64,000 bases of DNA from Rhizobium sp. SL86. GTDB taxonomy: Bacteria > Pseudomonadota > Alphaproteobacteria > Rhizobiales > Rhizobiaceae. Shown in pieces: positions 36,573 to 45,520 of the stretch. Both the position numbers and the translations under genes were made by a program. The notes under the pieces are model-generated. The model was given only the letters and a program-made list of their open reading frames with translations. It made no database searches and was not told the origin of the DNA. How positions within the stretch are numbered: position 1 is the first letter of the stretch; each line of letters opens with the position of its first letter. The stretch spans positions 2,439,872 to 2,503,871 of the forward strand of contig NZ_JAPPRJ010000001.1 in the NCBI RefSeq assembly GCF_026672545.1, given 5' to 3'.

Positions 36573-37751
36573 ATGGCGACCATCGCGAAGCCGGACGTAC
36601 GTCCGAACAATACCCATTTTTCTTCTGGCCCTTGCTCGAAGCGCCCCGGTTGGACGCTCGACGCCCTTGCTGATGCCCCGCTCGGTCGATCGCACCGCGC
36701 CAAGGTCGGCAAGACGAAGCTGAAGCAGGCCATCGATCTTACCCGCGAAATTCTGAACGTGCCGGCGGATTACCGCATCGGCATCGTGCCGGCCTCCGAT
36801 ACGGGCGCCGTGGAAATGGCCATGTGGTCGCTGCTCGGCGAACGTGGCGTGGACATGCTTTCCTGGGAAAGCTTTGGCGCCGGCTGGGTCACCGATGTGG
36901 TGAAGCAGCTGAAGCTTGCTGATGTCCGCAAGTTCAATGCCGATTACGGCCTGCTGCCGGACCTGACCCAGGTTGATTTCGACCGTGACGTCGTCTTCAC
37001 CTGGAACGGCACCACCTCTGGCGTGCGGGTGCCGAATGCTGACTTCATCCCTGCCGACCGCAAGGGCCTGACGATCTGCGACGCCACCTCGGCCGCTTTC
37101 GCGCAGGACATGGATTTCTCCAAGCTCGACGTCGTCACCTTCTCCTGGCAGAAGGTTCTGGGCGGTGAGGGCGGTCACGGCGTGATCATCCTCAGCCCGC
37201 GTGCCGTCGAGCGCCTGACGACCTATGTTCCGGCCTGGCCGCTGCCGAAGATTTTCCGCATGACCTCTGGCGGCAAGCTGATCGAGGGCATCTTCGTCGG
37301 CGAGACCATCAATACGCCCTCCATGCTCTGCGTCGAGGACTATATCGATGCGCTGAACTGGGCAAAGTCGATCGGTGGTCTTGAGGCCCTGATCGCCCGC
37401 GCTGACGCCAATGCCAAGGTCATCTTCGATTTCGTCGACGCCAATGACTGGATCGCCAACCTGGCGGTCGATCCGGCCACCCGCTCCAATACCTCCGTGT
37501 GCCTGAAGATCGTTGATCCCGAGGTGACGGCTCTGGACGCGGATGCGCAGGCTAACTTTGCCAAGGGCGTCGTTGCCCTTCTGGAAAAGGAAAATGTTGC
37601 GCTCGACATCGGCGCCTATCGCGATGCGCCGTCCGGCCTTCGCATCTGGGCCGGTGCAACGATCGAGACCGCCGACATGCAGGCCGTCATGCCGTGGCTG
37701 ACCTGGGCTTTCGAGACCCAGAAGGCAGCACTCGCCAAGGCCGCCGCGTAA
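36573..37751 (+). CDS. serC: Phosphoserine aminotransferase
   Basis: A 392-residue PLP enzyme that converts 3-phosphohydroxypyruvate and glutamate to phosphoserine; it also acts in PLP synthesis in many bacteria. It starts [27 protein letters not shown], typical of the rhizobial type. The PLP lysine lies in [26 protein letters not shown]. '[23 protein letters not shown]' contains cofactor-phosphate contacts. It forms the serine-pathway pair with serA, 98 bases downstream, under a leader that may sense serine. Confidence 0.96.
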   Translation: MATIAKPDVRPNNTHFSSGPCSKRPGWTLDALADAPLGRSHRAKVGKTKLKQAIDLTREILNVPADYRIGIVPASDTGAVEMAMWSLLGERGVDMLSWESFGAGWVTDVVKQLKLADVRKFNADYGLLPDLTQVDFDRDVVFTWNGTTSGVRVPNADFIPADRKGLTICDATSAAFAQDMDFSKLDVVTFSWQKVLGGEGGHGVIILSPRAVERLTTYVPAWPLPKIFRMTSGGKLIEGIFVGETINTPSMLCVEDYIDALNWAKSIGGLEALIARADANAKVIFDFVDANDWIANLAVDPATRSNTSVCLKIVDPEVTALDADAQANFAKGVVALLEKENVALDIGAYRDAPSGLRIWAGATIETADMQAVMPWLTWAFETQKAALAKAAA

Positions 37752-37767
37752 ACAGCGCCGATGCGTC

Positions 37768-37793
37768 CGGCTTCGCCCCGACAGGCGAAGCCG
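37768..37793 (+). other. Hairpin between serC and serA
   Basis: A 10-bp perfect stem CGGCTTCGCC / GGCGAAGCCG with a 6-base loop, followed by CTTTCCC. It may attenuate transcription into serA or protect the serC 3' end. Confidence 0.5.
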
Positions 37794-37849
37794 CTTTCCC
37801 GATACAGACTGAACCCTTTTTGCTTGAACTCTTCTGAAGGAGGCCTCTC

Positions 37850-39445
37850 GTGGCACCTCGCGTTCTCGTGTCCGACGAACTGTCGGAAACCGCCGTCCAG
37901 ATCTTCCGCGATCGCGGTGTTGAAGTCGATTTCCAGCCGCAGCTTGGCAAGGACAAGGACAAGCTGGCCGAAATCATCGCCAATTACGATGGTCTTGCCA
38001 TCCGCTCCGCCACCAAGGCGACGGAAAAGCTGATCGCTGCCGCCACCAACCTGAAGGTGATCGGCCGCGCCGGCATCGGGGTCGACAATGTCGACATTCC
38101 GGCTGCGTCGAAGCGCGGTATCATCGTGATGAACACGCCGTTCGGCAATTCCATCACGACTGCCGAACATGCCATCGCGCTGATGTTTGCCGTTGCCCGC
38201 CAGATCCCGGCAGCCGACGTCTCGACCCAGGCCGGCAAGTGGGAAAAGTCGAAGTTCATGGGTGTCGAAATCACCGGCAAGACGCTCGGCGTCATTGGCG
38301 CCGGCAATATCGGCTCCATCGTCTGCTCGCGCGCCATCGGGCTTAAGATGCACGTTCTGGCCTATGACCCCTTCCTCTCGGCCGAGCGCGCCCAGGAAAT
38401 GGGCGTCACCAAGGTCGAGCTGGACGAGCTGCTGGCGAAGGCCGACTTCATCACGCTGCACGTGCCGATGACCGACAAGACGCGCGGCATCCTCTCCAAG
38501 GAAGCGCTTGCCAAGACGAAGCCGGGCGTGCGCATCATCAACTGCGCCCGAGGCGGTCTGGTCGATGAGGCAGCGCTTGCCGAAGCCATCAAGTCCGGCC
38601 ATGTGGCCGGTGCCGGTTTCGACGTGTTCGAGGTCGAGCCTGCCAAGGAAAGCCCGCTCTTCGGCCTGCCGAACGTCGTCTGCACCCCGCATCTTGGCGC
38701 TTCGACCACGGAAGCCCAGGAAAATGTGGCGCTGCAGGTGGCCGAGCAGATGTCGGACTACCTCGTCAAGGGTGCCGTTTCCAACGCCATCAACATGCCG
38801 TCGATCACCGCGGAAGAGGCGCCGATCCTGAAGCCGTTCATCCGTCTGGCGGATGTTTTGGGCTCGTTTGCCGGCCAGGTGACGGAGAACCCGATCAAGG
38901 CGATCGAGATCCTTTACGATGGCGTCACCGCCACCATGAACACCAAGGCGCTCACCTCGGCGCTGCTCGCCGGCCTCATCCGCAATCAGGTGTCGGATGT
39001 GAACATGGTTTCCGCGCCGATCATGATCAAGGAAAAGGGCATCGTGCTCTCCGAGGTCAAGCGCGACAAGACCGGCGTTTATGATGGCTACATCAAGCTG
39101 ACGGTGACGACCGAAAAGCAGACGCGCTCGGTGGCCGGTACCGTCTTCTCCGACGGCAAGCCGCGCTTCATCCAGATCAAGGGCATCAACATGGATGCCG
39201 ATGTCGGTCAGAACATGATCTACATCTCCAACACCGACGTTCCGGGCATGATCGGCTTCATGGGCACCACGCTCGGCAATGCCGGCGTCAACATCGCCAA
39301 CTTCCAGCTCGGCCGCGAAAAGGAAGGCGGCGACGCGATCGCGCTGCTTTACGTCGACGGCATGGTGGACAAGGCGGTTCTCGACCAGCTGACCGCAAAT
39401 CCGGCGATCAAGCAGGCAAAGCCGCTCACCTTCAACGTCGACTGA
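37850..39445 (+). CDS. serA: D-3-phosphoglycerate dehydrogenase
   Basis: A 531-residue enzyme of the long (type I) class. It starts with GTG at 37850 after GAAGGAGG. The Rossmann motif is LGVIGAGNIGSIVCSRAIG, and catalytic residues lie in 'NCARGGLVDEAAL' (Arg), the Glu of DVFEVEPA and 'TPHLGASTTEAQENVA' (His). A substrate-binding ASB domain (about residues 320-450) and a C-terminal ACT domain (MIYISNTDVPGMIGFMGTTLGNAGVNIANFQLGR), expected to bind serine for feedback inhibition, complete the enzyme. Confidence 0.97.
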   Translation: MAPRVLVSDELSETAVQIFRDRGVEVDFQPQLGKDKDKLAEIIANYDGLAIRSATKATEKLIAAATNLKVIGRAGIGVDNVDIPAASKRGIIVMNTPFGNSITTAEHAIALMFAVARQIPAADVSTQAGKWEKSKFMGVEITGKTLGVIGAGNIGSIVCSRAIGLKMHVLAYDPFLSAERAQEMGVTKVELDELLAKADFITLHVPMTDKTRGILSKEALAKTKPGVRIINCARGGLVDEAALAEAIKSGHVAGAGFDVFEVEPAKESPLFGLPNVVCTPHLGASTTEAQENVALQVAEQMSDYLVKGAVSNAINMPSITAEEAPILKPFIRLADVLGSFAGQVTENPIKAIEILYDGVTATMNTKALTSALLAGLIRNQVSDVNMVSAPIMIKEKGIVLSEVKRDKTGVYDGYIKLTVTTEKQTRSVAGTVFSDGKPRFIQIKGINMDADVGQNMIYISNTDVPGMIGFMGTTLGNAGVNIANFQLGREKEGGDAIALLYVDGMVDKAVLDQLTANPAIKQAKPLTFNVD

Positions 39446-39471
39446 GCCTGATTTTCCAAGACTGACAAGAG

Positions 39472-39508
39472 AAAAGCCCGGTGCGAGACCTCGCACCGGG
39501 CTTTTTCG
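39472..39508 (+). terminator. Strong terminator after serA
   Basis: A 15-bp perfect stem AAAAGCCCGGTGCGA / TCGCACCGGGCTTTT with a 4-base loop, 27 bases after the serA stop. Confidence 0.92.
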
Positions 39509-39641
39509 TGTCGGATGTCGTCATTTCCGGTCAATTTTTCTCATAACACCGAAAAATCGGGTCGAACCTCTAAAAGCGTCAACCGTTGATCGCTATATGG
39601 GAGCCATAACCCGCGAAAAGCGGAACTGTGAGGAGAAAGAA

Positions 39642-40658
39642 ATGTTTTCGACGCTTCGGCGCTTCAAGCACGTCGCATCGGTGTTGGCCATCGGCTTGGT
39701 CGTGTCTCTTGCTGCCGTTGATTTTGCCGAGGCTCGCCGCGCCGGCTCAAGCGGTTTCGGCAGCCGTGGCACGCGCACCTTTTCCGCGCCGCCCGCCACC
39801 AGCACCGCGCCGGCTCCGGCGGCCCCGATCCAGCGCACGATGACGCCGAACCAGGCGACCAGTCCGGCAGCGCAGAACGCAGCGCGTCCGCAGACAGCCC
39901 AGCCGCAGCAGCGCCGCGGCCTGTTCGGCGGTCTTGCTGGCGGCATTCTCGGCGGCCTCTTTCTCGGTGGCCTGTTCGGCATGCTGATGGGCCACGGCTT
40001 TGGCGGCCTTGCCGGCATGTTTGGCCTGTTGTTCCAGATGCTTCTGATCGGCGGCGCCATCTTCCTGCTGATGCGCCTGTTTGCTCGTCGTTCGCAGCCG
40101 GCAACCCAGTCGGCCAACGGTATGGGGCGCAATGCCTATCAGGCACCGAACGCACAGGGCGCCGGTTTCAAGATCCCGCAGATGGGGTCGATGGCCGGGG
40201 GTGCTGCGGCAGCCGCCGCGTCCAAGCCGCGCGCGCCGGGCGTGACTGACGAGATCGGCATCACCTCGGCGGATCTTGATTCCTTCGAGCGCCTGCTGAC
40301 CGAAGTGCAGACCGCCTATGGCGCGGAGGACTATGCCAAGCTGCGCGCTCTCGCCACGCCGGAAGCCATGTCCTATCTTGCGGAAGAACTGGGCGAAAAC
40401 GCCACCCAGGGCCTGCGCAACGACGTGAAGGATGTCAAGCTTCTGCAGGGTGATCTGGCGGAAGCCTGGCGTGAAGACGGCAAGGAATTCGCCACCGTCG
40501 CGCTGCGTTACGAAAGCATCGACGTGATGCGCCACCGCAATACCGGCAAGCTGGTGCAGGGCAATGCCGAGGTCCCCAGCGAAAGCACCGAGATCTGGAC
40601 CTTCGTGCGCAATCCCGGCGGTCAGTGGATTCTCTCCGCCATCCAGGGTACCGATTGA
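39642..40658 (+). CDS. Tim44-like domain protein, membrane-anchored
   Basis: A 338-residue protein starting at the ATG at 39642 with GAGGAG upstream. An N-terminal signal-like segment (HVASVLAIGLVVSLAAVDFAEA) is followed by a low-complexity Ala/Pro/Gln region, a Gly-rich membrane stretch (GGLAGGILGGLFLGGLFGMLMGHG) and a second hydrophobic segment (LFQMLLIGGAIFLLMRLF). The C-terminal Tim44-like domain (residues about 210-336) has 'FERLLTEVQTAYGAEDYAKLRALATPEAMSYLAEEL' and ends WTFVRNPGGQWILSAIQGTD. The role in bacteria is unclear. Confidence 0.88.
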   Translation: MFSTLRRFKHVASVLAIGLVVSLAAVDFAEARRAGSSGFGSRGTRTFSAPPATSTAPAPAAPIQRTMTPNQATSPAAQNAARPQTAQPQQRRGLFGGLAGGILGGLFLGGLFGMLMGHGFGGLAGMFGLLFQMLLIGGAIFLLMRLFARRSQPATQSANGMGRNAYQAPNAQGAGFKIPQMGSMAGGAAAAAASKPRAPGVTDEIGITSADLDSFERLLTEVQTAYGAEDYAKLRALATPEAMSYLAEELGENATQGLRNDVKDVKLLQGDLAEAWREDGKEFATVALRYESIDVMRHRNTGKLVQGNAEVPSESTEIWTFVRNPGGQWILSAIQGTD

Positions 40659-40660
40659 TG

Positions 40661-41086
40661 TTATCCGAGCCGGGCGAGCGTCGCGTCGTCCGGTTCCCCG
40701 TCATAAAACTGCAGAAGGGCTTGGCCAAAGGCTGAGCCCTTTTTGCTGACCGCGTCGAACAGTGTCATCGAAGAACGGAACTTCAGATCGTCCGGCGAGC
40801 CCAGAATGGCATGGGCCGAGCGGTCCTTGTGGGTCAGCATGGCCTCGGTGCAGTCCCTCAGCCGCGCCCCAAGCAGCGGGTGGGCGAGGTAGGCCTCCGC
40901 CTCCGCCCGACCGGAGATCGCATAACGCTCTGCCATCGCCGAATGGCCAAGCCCCTCGATTTGCGGAAAGATGAACCACATCCAGTGGGAGCGTTTTCGC
41001 CCATCGCGCAATTCCTGGAGCGCCTGATCGTAAACCGGCTGCTGGGCGGCGAGGAAGCGGGCGAGGTCATGGGTATCGTCGGTCAT
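40661..41086 (-). CDS. DUF1810-family protein
   Basis: A 141-residue cytoplasmic protein from the ATG at 41086. Family signatures are LARFLAAQQPVYDQALQELRDGRKRSHWMWFIFPQIEGLGHSAMAERYAISG, with 'YLAHPLLGARLRDCTEAML' and 'FRSSMTLFDAV...FGQALLQFYDGEPDDATLARLG'. The DUF1810 fold has been linked to ADP-ribose-related biology, but no activity can be stated. It is convergent with the Tim44-like gene; the stops are two bases apart. Confidence 0.88.
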   Translation of the reverse strand: MTDDTHDLARFLAAQQPVYDQALQELRDGRKRSHWMWFIFPQIEGLGHSAMAERYAISGRAEAEAYLAHPLLGARLRDCTEAMLTHKDRSAHAILGSPDDLKFRSSMTLFDAVSKKGSAFGQALLQFYDGEPDDATLARLG

Positions 41087-41203
41087 CAAGTGGGTCTCCT
41101 TGCCCTGCCAAACGGTCTTCTGGCGCGGCGGTTGCTGTCGTCTTCACCCTTTTGTCAGCCGGTTTCCCTTTTCCTTGCCGCACCGCACCCTAACTGCTGC
41201 AGC

Positions 41204-42331
41204 ATGGAACAACCTCTGGAATATTATATCGAGATGGTGATCCGCTGGCTGCCCAATTGGCTGCTGAGCATGATGACGCTCATTGCCGCCGTTTTTGTCG
41301 GCTGGCTGATCCACCGCTTCGCCTTTCGGCTTCTGACCCGCATCGTGGCCAATCGCGATCTTTTCTGGCGCTCGCTGGTGTCGCGGACGGAACGGCCGCT
41401 CCGGCTGGCCGTGGTCACCTGGGTCATGGTGCCGGCCGTCTCCATTGCGCCGCTGAACGACAGCGAGACCGGCATTCTGCGCCACATCCTGCTGCTCTGT
41501 TTCATCGTGCTCATCGGCTGGATGTCGCGCACCACGCTGCATATCTGGACCACCGTCTATCTGAGGCGTTTCAAGCTCGATGCGGAAGACAATCTCTTGG
41601 CGCGCAAACATGTCACGCAGTCGCGGATCATGGAGCGGGTGGCCGCAACGCTGATCATCGCGTTTACGCTGTCGGCGGCGCTGATGACCTTTCCGGCGGT
41701 GCGCCAGTATGGCGTTTCGCTGATGGCGTCCGCCGGTGTCGCCGGTATCGTGCTCGGTCTGGCACTTCAACCGGTTTTGAAGAACCTGTTCGCCGGCATC
41801 CAGCTTGCGATCACCCAGCCGATCCGCATCGATGACGCGCTTTTGGTGGAAGGCGAGTGGGGCAAGGTGGAGGAAATCACCTCGACCTATGTGGTGGTGA
41901 AGCTCTGGGACTGGCGCCGCCTCATCCTGCCGCTCGGTTATTTCATCGAAAAGCCGTTCCAGAACTGGACGCGCGAGGGGGCTGCCCTGATCGGAACCGT
42001 GATGATCTATCTGGATTACACCATTCCCGTCGCAGATGTCCGCCGCAAGGTCGAGGAAATCGCCGCCGCTTCCTCGCTCTGGGATCGGCAGGTCGTCAAT
42101 GTCGCGGTGACCGATTTCCGCGAAAACGTCATGGAGGTGCGCATTCTCGTTTCCGCCAGCGATGCCGGCAAGGCGTTTGACCTGCGCTGCGAGGTGCGCG
42201 AAAAACTGATCGCCTTCATCCAGCAGGATTACCCGGCCTCGCTGCCGAAGGTGCGGGCGGAAAGCGCGGAGGGACAGGACGTGCGCACGGCAGCGCTCGG
42301 CGATGGCGCGGCGCGGGTGATGCAGTCGTGA
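41204..42331 (+). CDS. MscS-family mechanosensitive channel
   Basis: A 375-residue inner-membrane protein beginning at the ATG at 41204. There are about four membrane segments, then the MscS pore helix and beta domain: 'SLMASAGVAGIVLGLALQPVLKNLFAGIQLAITQPIRIDDALLVEGEWGKVEEITSTYVVVKLWDWRRLILPLGYFIEKPFQNWTR'. This is a core MscS domain without the extra N-terminal domains of MscK. It would release solutes under hypo-osmotic stress or adjust membrane tension. Confidence 0.9.
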   Translation: MEQPLEYYIEMVIRWLPNWLLSMMTLIAAVFVGWLIHRFAFRLLTRIVANRDLFWRSLVSRTERPLRLAVVTWVMVPAVSIAPLNDSETGILRHILLLCFIVLIGWMSRTTLHIWTTVYLRRFKLDAEDNLLARKHVTQSRIMERVAATLIIAFTLSAALMTFPAVRQYGVSLMASAGVAGIVLGLALQPVLKNLFAGIQLAITQPIRIDDALLVEGEWGKVEEITSTYVVVKLWDWRRLILPLGYFIEKPFQNWTREGAALIGTVMIYLDYTIPVADVRRKVEEIAAASSLWDRQVVNVAVTDFRENVMEVRILVSASDAGKAFDLRCEVREKLIAFIQQDYPASLPKVRAESAEGQDVRTAALGDGAARVMQS

Positions 42332-42486
42332 TCAGCGCTCGAAGGGCGGGGCGCCGAAAACCTTGCGTTTTGGCCGTGTCCTTTCTATATCCCCGGTTCA
42401 GATGAAGGGCGGACGATCCCGCCGATGAGAATGAGCTTGAGCCGGCGCCATCTGTCGCCAGGGCAATGTCGAGCGAGAGAGTTCCT

Positions 42487-43683
42487 GTGAATACGCTGGA
42501 TTTTGACAAGAAGCCGGAAGATACGCGCATCGTCGTCGCCATGTCGGGCGGCGTGGATTCCTCCGTCGTGGCCGGGCTCCTGAAACGTCAGGGTTATGAC
42601 GTGCTCGGCATCACCCTGCAGCTTTACGATCATGGCGCGGCTGTCCATCGCGCCGGCTCCTGCTGCGCCGGCCAGGACATCGAGGATGCGCGCCGCGTCT
42701 CGGAAACGCTCGGCATCCCGCATTATGTGCTGGACTACGAAAAGCGGTTCCGCGAAACGGTGATCAATCCCTTTGCCGAAGCCTATGCCATGGGCGAAAC
42801 GCCGGTGCCGTGTGTTGCCTGCAACCAGACGGTCAAGTTCGCCGATCTTCTGGCAACCGCCCGCGAGCTGGGCGCCGATGCGCTGGCGACCGGCCACTAT
42901 ATCCGCTCGAGCCGCAATCCGTCCGCCGACAATCCGAACCGCCGCGCGCTCTACCGTCCGATCGATGCCGATCGTGACCAGAGCTGGTTCTTGTTCGCCA
43001 CCACCCAGGAGCAGATCGACTATCTGCGGTTTCCGCTCGGCGGCATGTCGAAGGCGGAGGTGCGGCTGCTTGCCGAGGAGATGGGCCTCGTCGTGGCCAA
43101 GAAGGCCGACAGCCAGGACATCTGTTTCGTGCCGCAGGGCAAATATGCCGATATCATCAACAAGGTGAAGCCGAATGCGGCGCTCGCTGGCGAGATCGTG
43201 CATCTGGATGGCCGTGTGCTTGGCCGCCACGAAGGCATCGTGCATTACACGATCGGCCAGCGGAAGGGGCTGGGGGTTGCGACCGGCGAGCCGCTTTATG
43301 TCGTCTATCTCGACGCCCGCTCGCGCCGGGTGATCGTCGGGCCGAAGGAAGCGCTCGATACGCACCGTGTTTACCTGCGCGACATGAACTGGCTCGGCGA
43401 TCGGGCGCTCAGTGAGGATGCGGCGGCAGGTTTTGCTTGCTTCGCCAAGGTTCGTTCCACCCGCCCGCCGACACCGGCGACGCTTTTTGCCGACGAGAAG
43501 GGCATCTATGTCGATCTCGCGATCGGCGAAGCGGGCGTGGCACCGGGCCAAGCCTGTGTGCTCTATTCGGCGGAAGGTGCGGATGCGCGCGTCTGGGGCG
43601 GCGGTTTCATCGAGCGCTCGGAACGGGCAGCGGATGCGGAAGCCTCGCTGAAGGCGCTTCTGTCGGCGCCGGTCGCGGCGTAA
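42487..43683 (+). CDS. mnmA: tRNA 2-thiouridine synthase MnmA
   Basis: A 398-residue enzyme that thiolates U34 of tRNA-Lys, -Glu and -Gln. I prefer the GTG at 42487 ([32 protein letters not shown]); an ATG seven codons upstream is also in frame. The PP-loop SGGVDSS lies at about residue 18. The catalytic cysteines are in [11 protein letters not shown] and DSQDICFVP. It is followed 137 bases later by a tRNA gene. Confidence 0.95.
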   Translation: MNTLDFDKKPEDTRIVVAMSGGVDSSVVAGLLKRQGYDVLGITLQLYDHGAAVHRAGSCCAGQDIEDARRVSETLGIPHYVLDYEKRFRETVINPFAEAYAMGETPVPCVACNQTVKFADLLATARELGADALATGHYIRSSRNPSADNPNRRALYRPIDADRDQSWFLFATTQEQIDYLRFPLGGMSKAEVRLLAEEMGLVVAKKADSQDICFVPQGKYADIINKVKPNAALAGEIVHLDGRVLGRHEGIVHYTIGQRKGLGVATGEPLYVVYLDARSRRVIVGPKEALDTHRVYLRDMNWLGDRALSEDAAAGFACFAKVRSTRPPTPATLFADEKGIYVDLAIGEAGVAPGQACVLYSAEGADARVWGGGFIERSERAADAEASLKALLSAPVAA

Positions 43684-43820
43684 CACCGGTGCTGTTCAAG
43701 CTTGCGGAAAAGCGACAGTTTTTTGACGCAAGCGTGCTTGACTTTGGCCGGAGCATCACTCTATAAGCCCCCCATCGCGCCGGACGGAGACGCTTTTGAA
43801 AGCGGACCGAAGCGCGGTGT

Positions 43821-43897
43821 GGCGGGGTAGCTCAGGTGGTTAGAGCGTGGGATTCATAACCCCAAGGTCGGCGGTTCAAGTCCGCCCCCCGCTACCA
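43821..43897 (+). tRNA. tRNA-Met (CAT), elongator type
   Basis: A 77-base cloverleaf. Acceptor arms GGCGGGG / CCCCGCT end in A and an encoded CCA. The D-arm is TAGCTCAGGTGGTTAGAGC, the anticodon loop TTCATAA has CAT, and the T-arm is GGCGGTTCAAGTCCGCC. The paired first base (G-U end) and the anticodon-stem sequence suggest an elongator rather than initiator tRNA; ileX with lysidine is a less likely reading. The prophage end lies about 28 bases downstream. Confidence 0.95.
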
Positions 43898-43924
43898 CTC
43901 AGCCACACATAAAAATGGCACAAT

Positions 43925-43988
43925 TGTAGCCGGACGCGGATTTCCGGAATTTTGACAGCAAGATCCGGAATTTTTCCTTTTCCGGAGG
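43925..43988. repeat. Candidate right end of the Mu-like prophage
   Basis: A TG dinucleotide (43925-43926), the terminal bases of Mu-type ends, begins a stretch holding three copies of TCCGGA within T/A tracts: TTCCGGAATTTT (43942-43953), ATCCGGAATTTTT (43963-43975) and TTTTCCGGAGG (43978-43988). A weaker GCCGGACGCGGA (43929-43940) precedes them. The first two copies are 21 bases apart, close to the 22-bp spacing of Mu end sites. The exact end cannot be set without the left end. Confidence 0.45.
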
Positions 43989-43994
43989 TCGTGT

Positions 43995-44020
43995 CAAAAA
44001 AATGTGGATGCTATCCACAT
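43995..44020 (-). terminator. Terminator at the end of prophage genes
   Basis: On the minus strand an 8-bp perfect hairpin, ATGTGGAT / ATCCACAT with a 3-base loop, is followed by TTTTTT. It would stop the late transcript before the host tRNA gene. About 170 bases between it and the last gene hold no convincing frame. Confidence 0.7.
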
Positions 44021-44194
44021 TCTGCCGCCTGCTATTATGCCTCTTTCACGTCCTTCGCCCTGGATCGAGTAGCTGCAGTACACCTCCTTGATGTCGAACT
44101 TCGAGAACGTCTCAAACACCTCTCAAGCGGCATTCAAAGGTAGGATGAAGCGTCCTCGCAGCCCGTTAGGGCGTTCATGCAGGGTGTTCGGGGA

Positions 44195-44506
44195 CTAGCT
44201 TCCCCCGTCGGACGGAGATGATGGGAGCACACCCCGCTGCATTTTGTCGATAACCAGAGGCGCGCTAGCTCCCAGCATGAACGCGTTGAGCGCGTTTGCG
44301 GCCTCCAGCATTACGGGTATGGTTCCTGCAATGAATGCGAGCAGCGTGCGCGTCACGATATAGGGGATACTTTTATACCGTTTCGGAAGAGATCCGTTAG
44401 ATCGCCCGCATGCTGATGCAACGGCGCTCACTTCAACCGCTACGCTTCCCAGAAATCCGAGCCAATACGGACCTAGTTCGCCGACGAACGGGAATACTGA
44501 CGCCAC
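44195..44506 (-). CDS. Small prophage membrane protein (holin-like?)
   Basis: A 103-residue protein starting with GTG at 44506 after GAGAG. Hydrophobic segments at about residues 11-30 (LGPYWLGFLGSVAVEVSAVA) and 48-88 (YIVTRTLLAFIAGTIPVMLEAANALNAFMLGASAPLVI) suggest two or three membrane spans, ending in a polar tail. Size and layout fit a phage holin or a lysogenic-conversion membrane protein. In Mu, lysis genes lie elsewhere, so this is only a suggestion. I cannot name a family. Confidence 0.5.
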   Translation of the reverse strand: MASVFPFVGELGPYWLGFLGSVAVEVSAVASACGRSNGSLPKRYKSIPYIVTRTLLAFIAGTIPVMLEAANALNAFMLGASAPLVIDKMQRGVLPSSPSDGGS

Positions 44507-44542
44507 GGGGCTCTCTCATGCTCTGATGTGTGAAATGGGAAA

Positions 44543-44746
44543 CTACGCTTTGGGAGAGAAGTGATCGTCCGGTAGGCCGCCGAGACGAAAATAGACAAGA
44601 AACGGTCGAAGCCGTTCTGCAAGCCTCCTCGCCAAATCCGCATGATGCGTTAGCCGCAATGCCAGCATTATGACGTTGGCCAAGAACAAGAAGCATACCA
44701 AAGCCAAAAATGACGAATACAAGATGTTCACGACCAGATTTTCCAT
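44543..44746 (-). CDS. Small single-span membrane protein
   Basis: A 67-residue protein starting MENLVVNILYSSFLALVCFLFL, with AGGGA upstream of the ATG at 44746. One hydrophobic stretch (residues about 7-28) is followed by a basic amphipathic segment (RLTHHADLARRLAERLRPFLVYF). It sits 36 bases before the other small membrane gene and may act with it, for example as holin/antiholin or an exclusion pair. No family recognised. Confidence 0.5.
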   Translation of the reverse strand: MENLVVNILYSSFLALVCFLFLANVIMLALRLTHHADLARRLAERLRPFLVYFRLGGLPDDHFSPKA

Positions 44747-44921
44747 TCTTTTGTCCCTGACGTGCTACTGGCCACAAATATCAGTCAGGGTGAGTTAACG
44801 AGTAGTGAATACAACTGTTCCAAACCACCCGAACATCCGGACGACTGATTCGTCAAGCGAAACGCTGCTGATGTGCCATACAGCGGACAGGACGCCAGGG
44901 CTGATCTGGGACGAAATGCCA

Positions 44922-45506
44922 TTAAAGTTCGCTCCCAGGCCATCCGCTTTCGATATCGATTTCAGCGAGGTCGTCTGCGTCTTCAGCAAGGTTGGCCGCA
45001 TCCTTGAGCGAGCGGGCGTGCTGCTTGATGCGCGCATAAAAATCACCGATGGCGGCCGCGAGCAGGATGCCCTCCTCAGGTGTCGGCAGCGGAATTCTAA
45101 CGTTCTCGATCGAGATCCAGCCCAGCTGATAGCTTTCCGGCCAGGGCACCACGCCGGACACCGCAAAGCCGGCCGTGGTCGCCATCGCGGTCAGATCCGC
45201 ACGGGAGGCGTCGGTCAGAGCGACGTGCAGGCCGGCGGTCGCATAGCCGCCGTTCAGGAGATCGTTCGCCTTGGCCTCGATCAGCCGGAGCTTGTCGGCC
45301 TGCTGGTCTGCAAACGACACGCCGCGTGGGACGGCAACGAGCTCGCCGTCGATCGTCTGCACACTGCCCCCGGCATTGAGGACGCCGAGGAATTCCGCAT
45401 GCTGCGCCTGTGTGATCTCGACGGCATCCTCGGGACTTGCCTGAGCGTCGATGTAAAACCCCCGGGTCGAGGGGGCGAAATAGAATTTTGCGGGATCGTT
45501 CAACAT
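44922..45506 (-). CDS. Tail-fibre assembly chaperone-like protein (DUF4376 type)
   Basis: A 194-residue protein. The N-terminus, FYFAPSTRGFYIDAQASPEDAVEITQAQHAEFLGVLNAGGSVQTIDGELVAVP, has the pattern of tail-fibre assembly (Tfa/gpU-type) proteins. The C-terminal helix bundle (ADKLRLIEAKANDLLNGGYATAGLHVALTDASRADLTAMATTAGFAVSG) fits DUF4376. It follows the tail-fibre gene by 14 bases, where Tfa genes normally lie, and would help fold or trimerise the fibre. Confidence 0.75.
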   Translation of the reverse strand: MLNDPAKFYFAPSTRGFYIDAQASPEDAVEITQAQHAEFLGVLNAGGSVQTIDGELVAVPRGVSFADQQADKLRLIEAKANDLLNGGYATAGLHVALTDASRADLTAMATTAGFAVSGVVPWPESYQLGWISIENVRIPLPTPEEGILLAAAIGDFYARIKQHARSLKDAANLAEDADDLAEIDIESGWPGSEL

Positions 45507-45520
45507 TCCGATTACCTCTG

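Noticed and set aside
37768..37793. Riboswitch between serC and serA
   Set aside because: Only one short hairpin is present; there is no conserved aptamer-like core, so a simple terminator or attenuator is more likely.
43821..43990. Prophage integrated by an integrase at the tRNA-Met 3' end
   Set aside because: The phage is Mu-like, no integrase is visible, and no duplicate of the tRNA 3' end is seen inside the prophage. The nearby tRNA appears to be a chance neighbour.
44041..44190. Short minus-strand frames between the last prophage gene and the terminator (possible com/mom remnant)
   Set aside because: Frames of about 32-38 codons lack a consistent ribosome site, and no zinc-finger pattern of Com or any Mom motif is seen.
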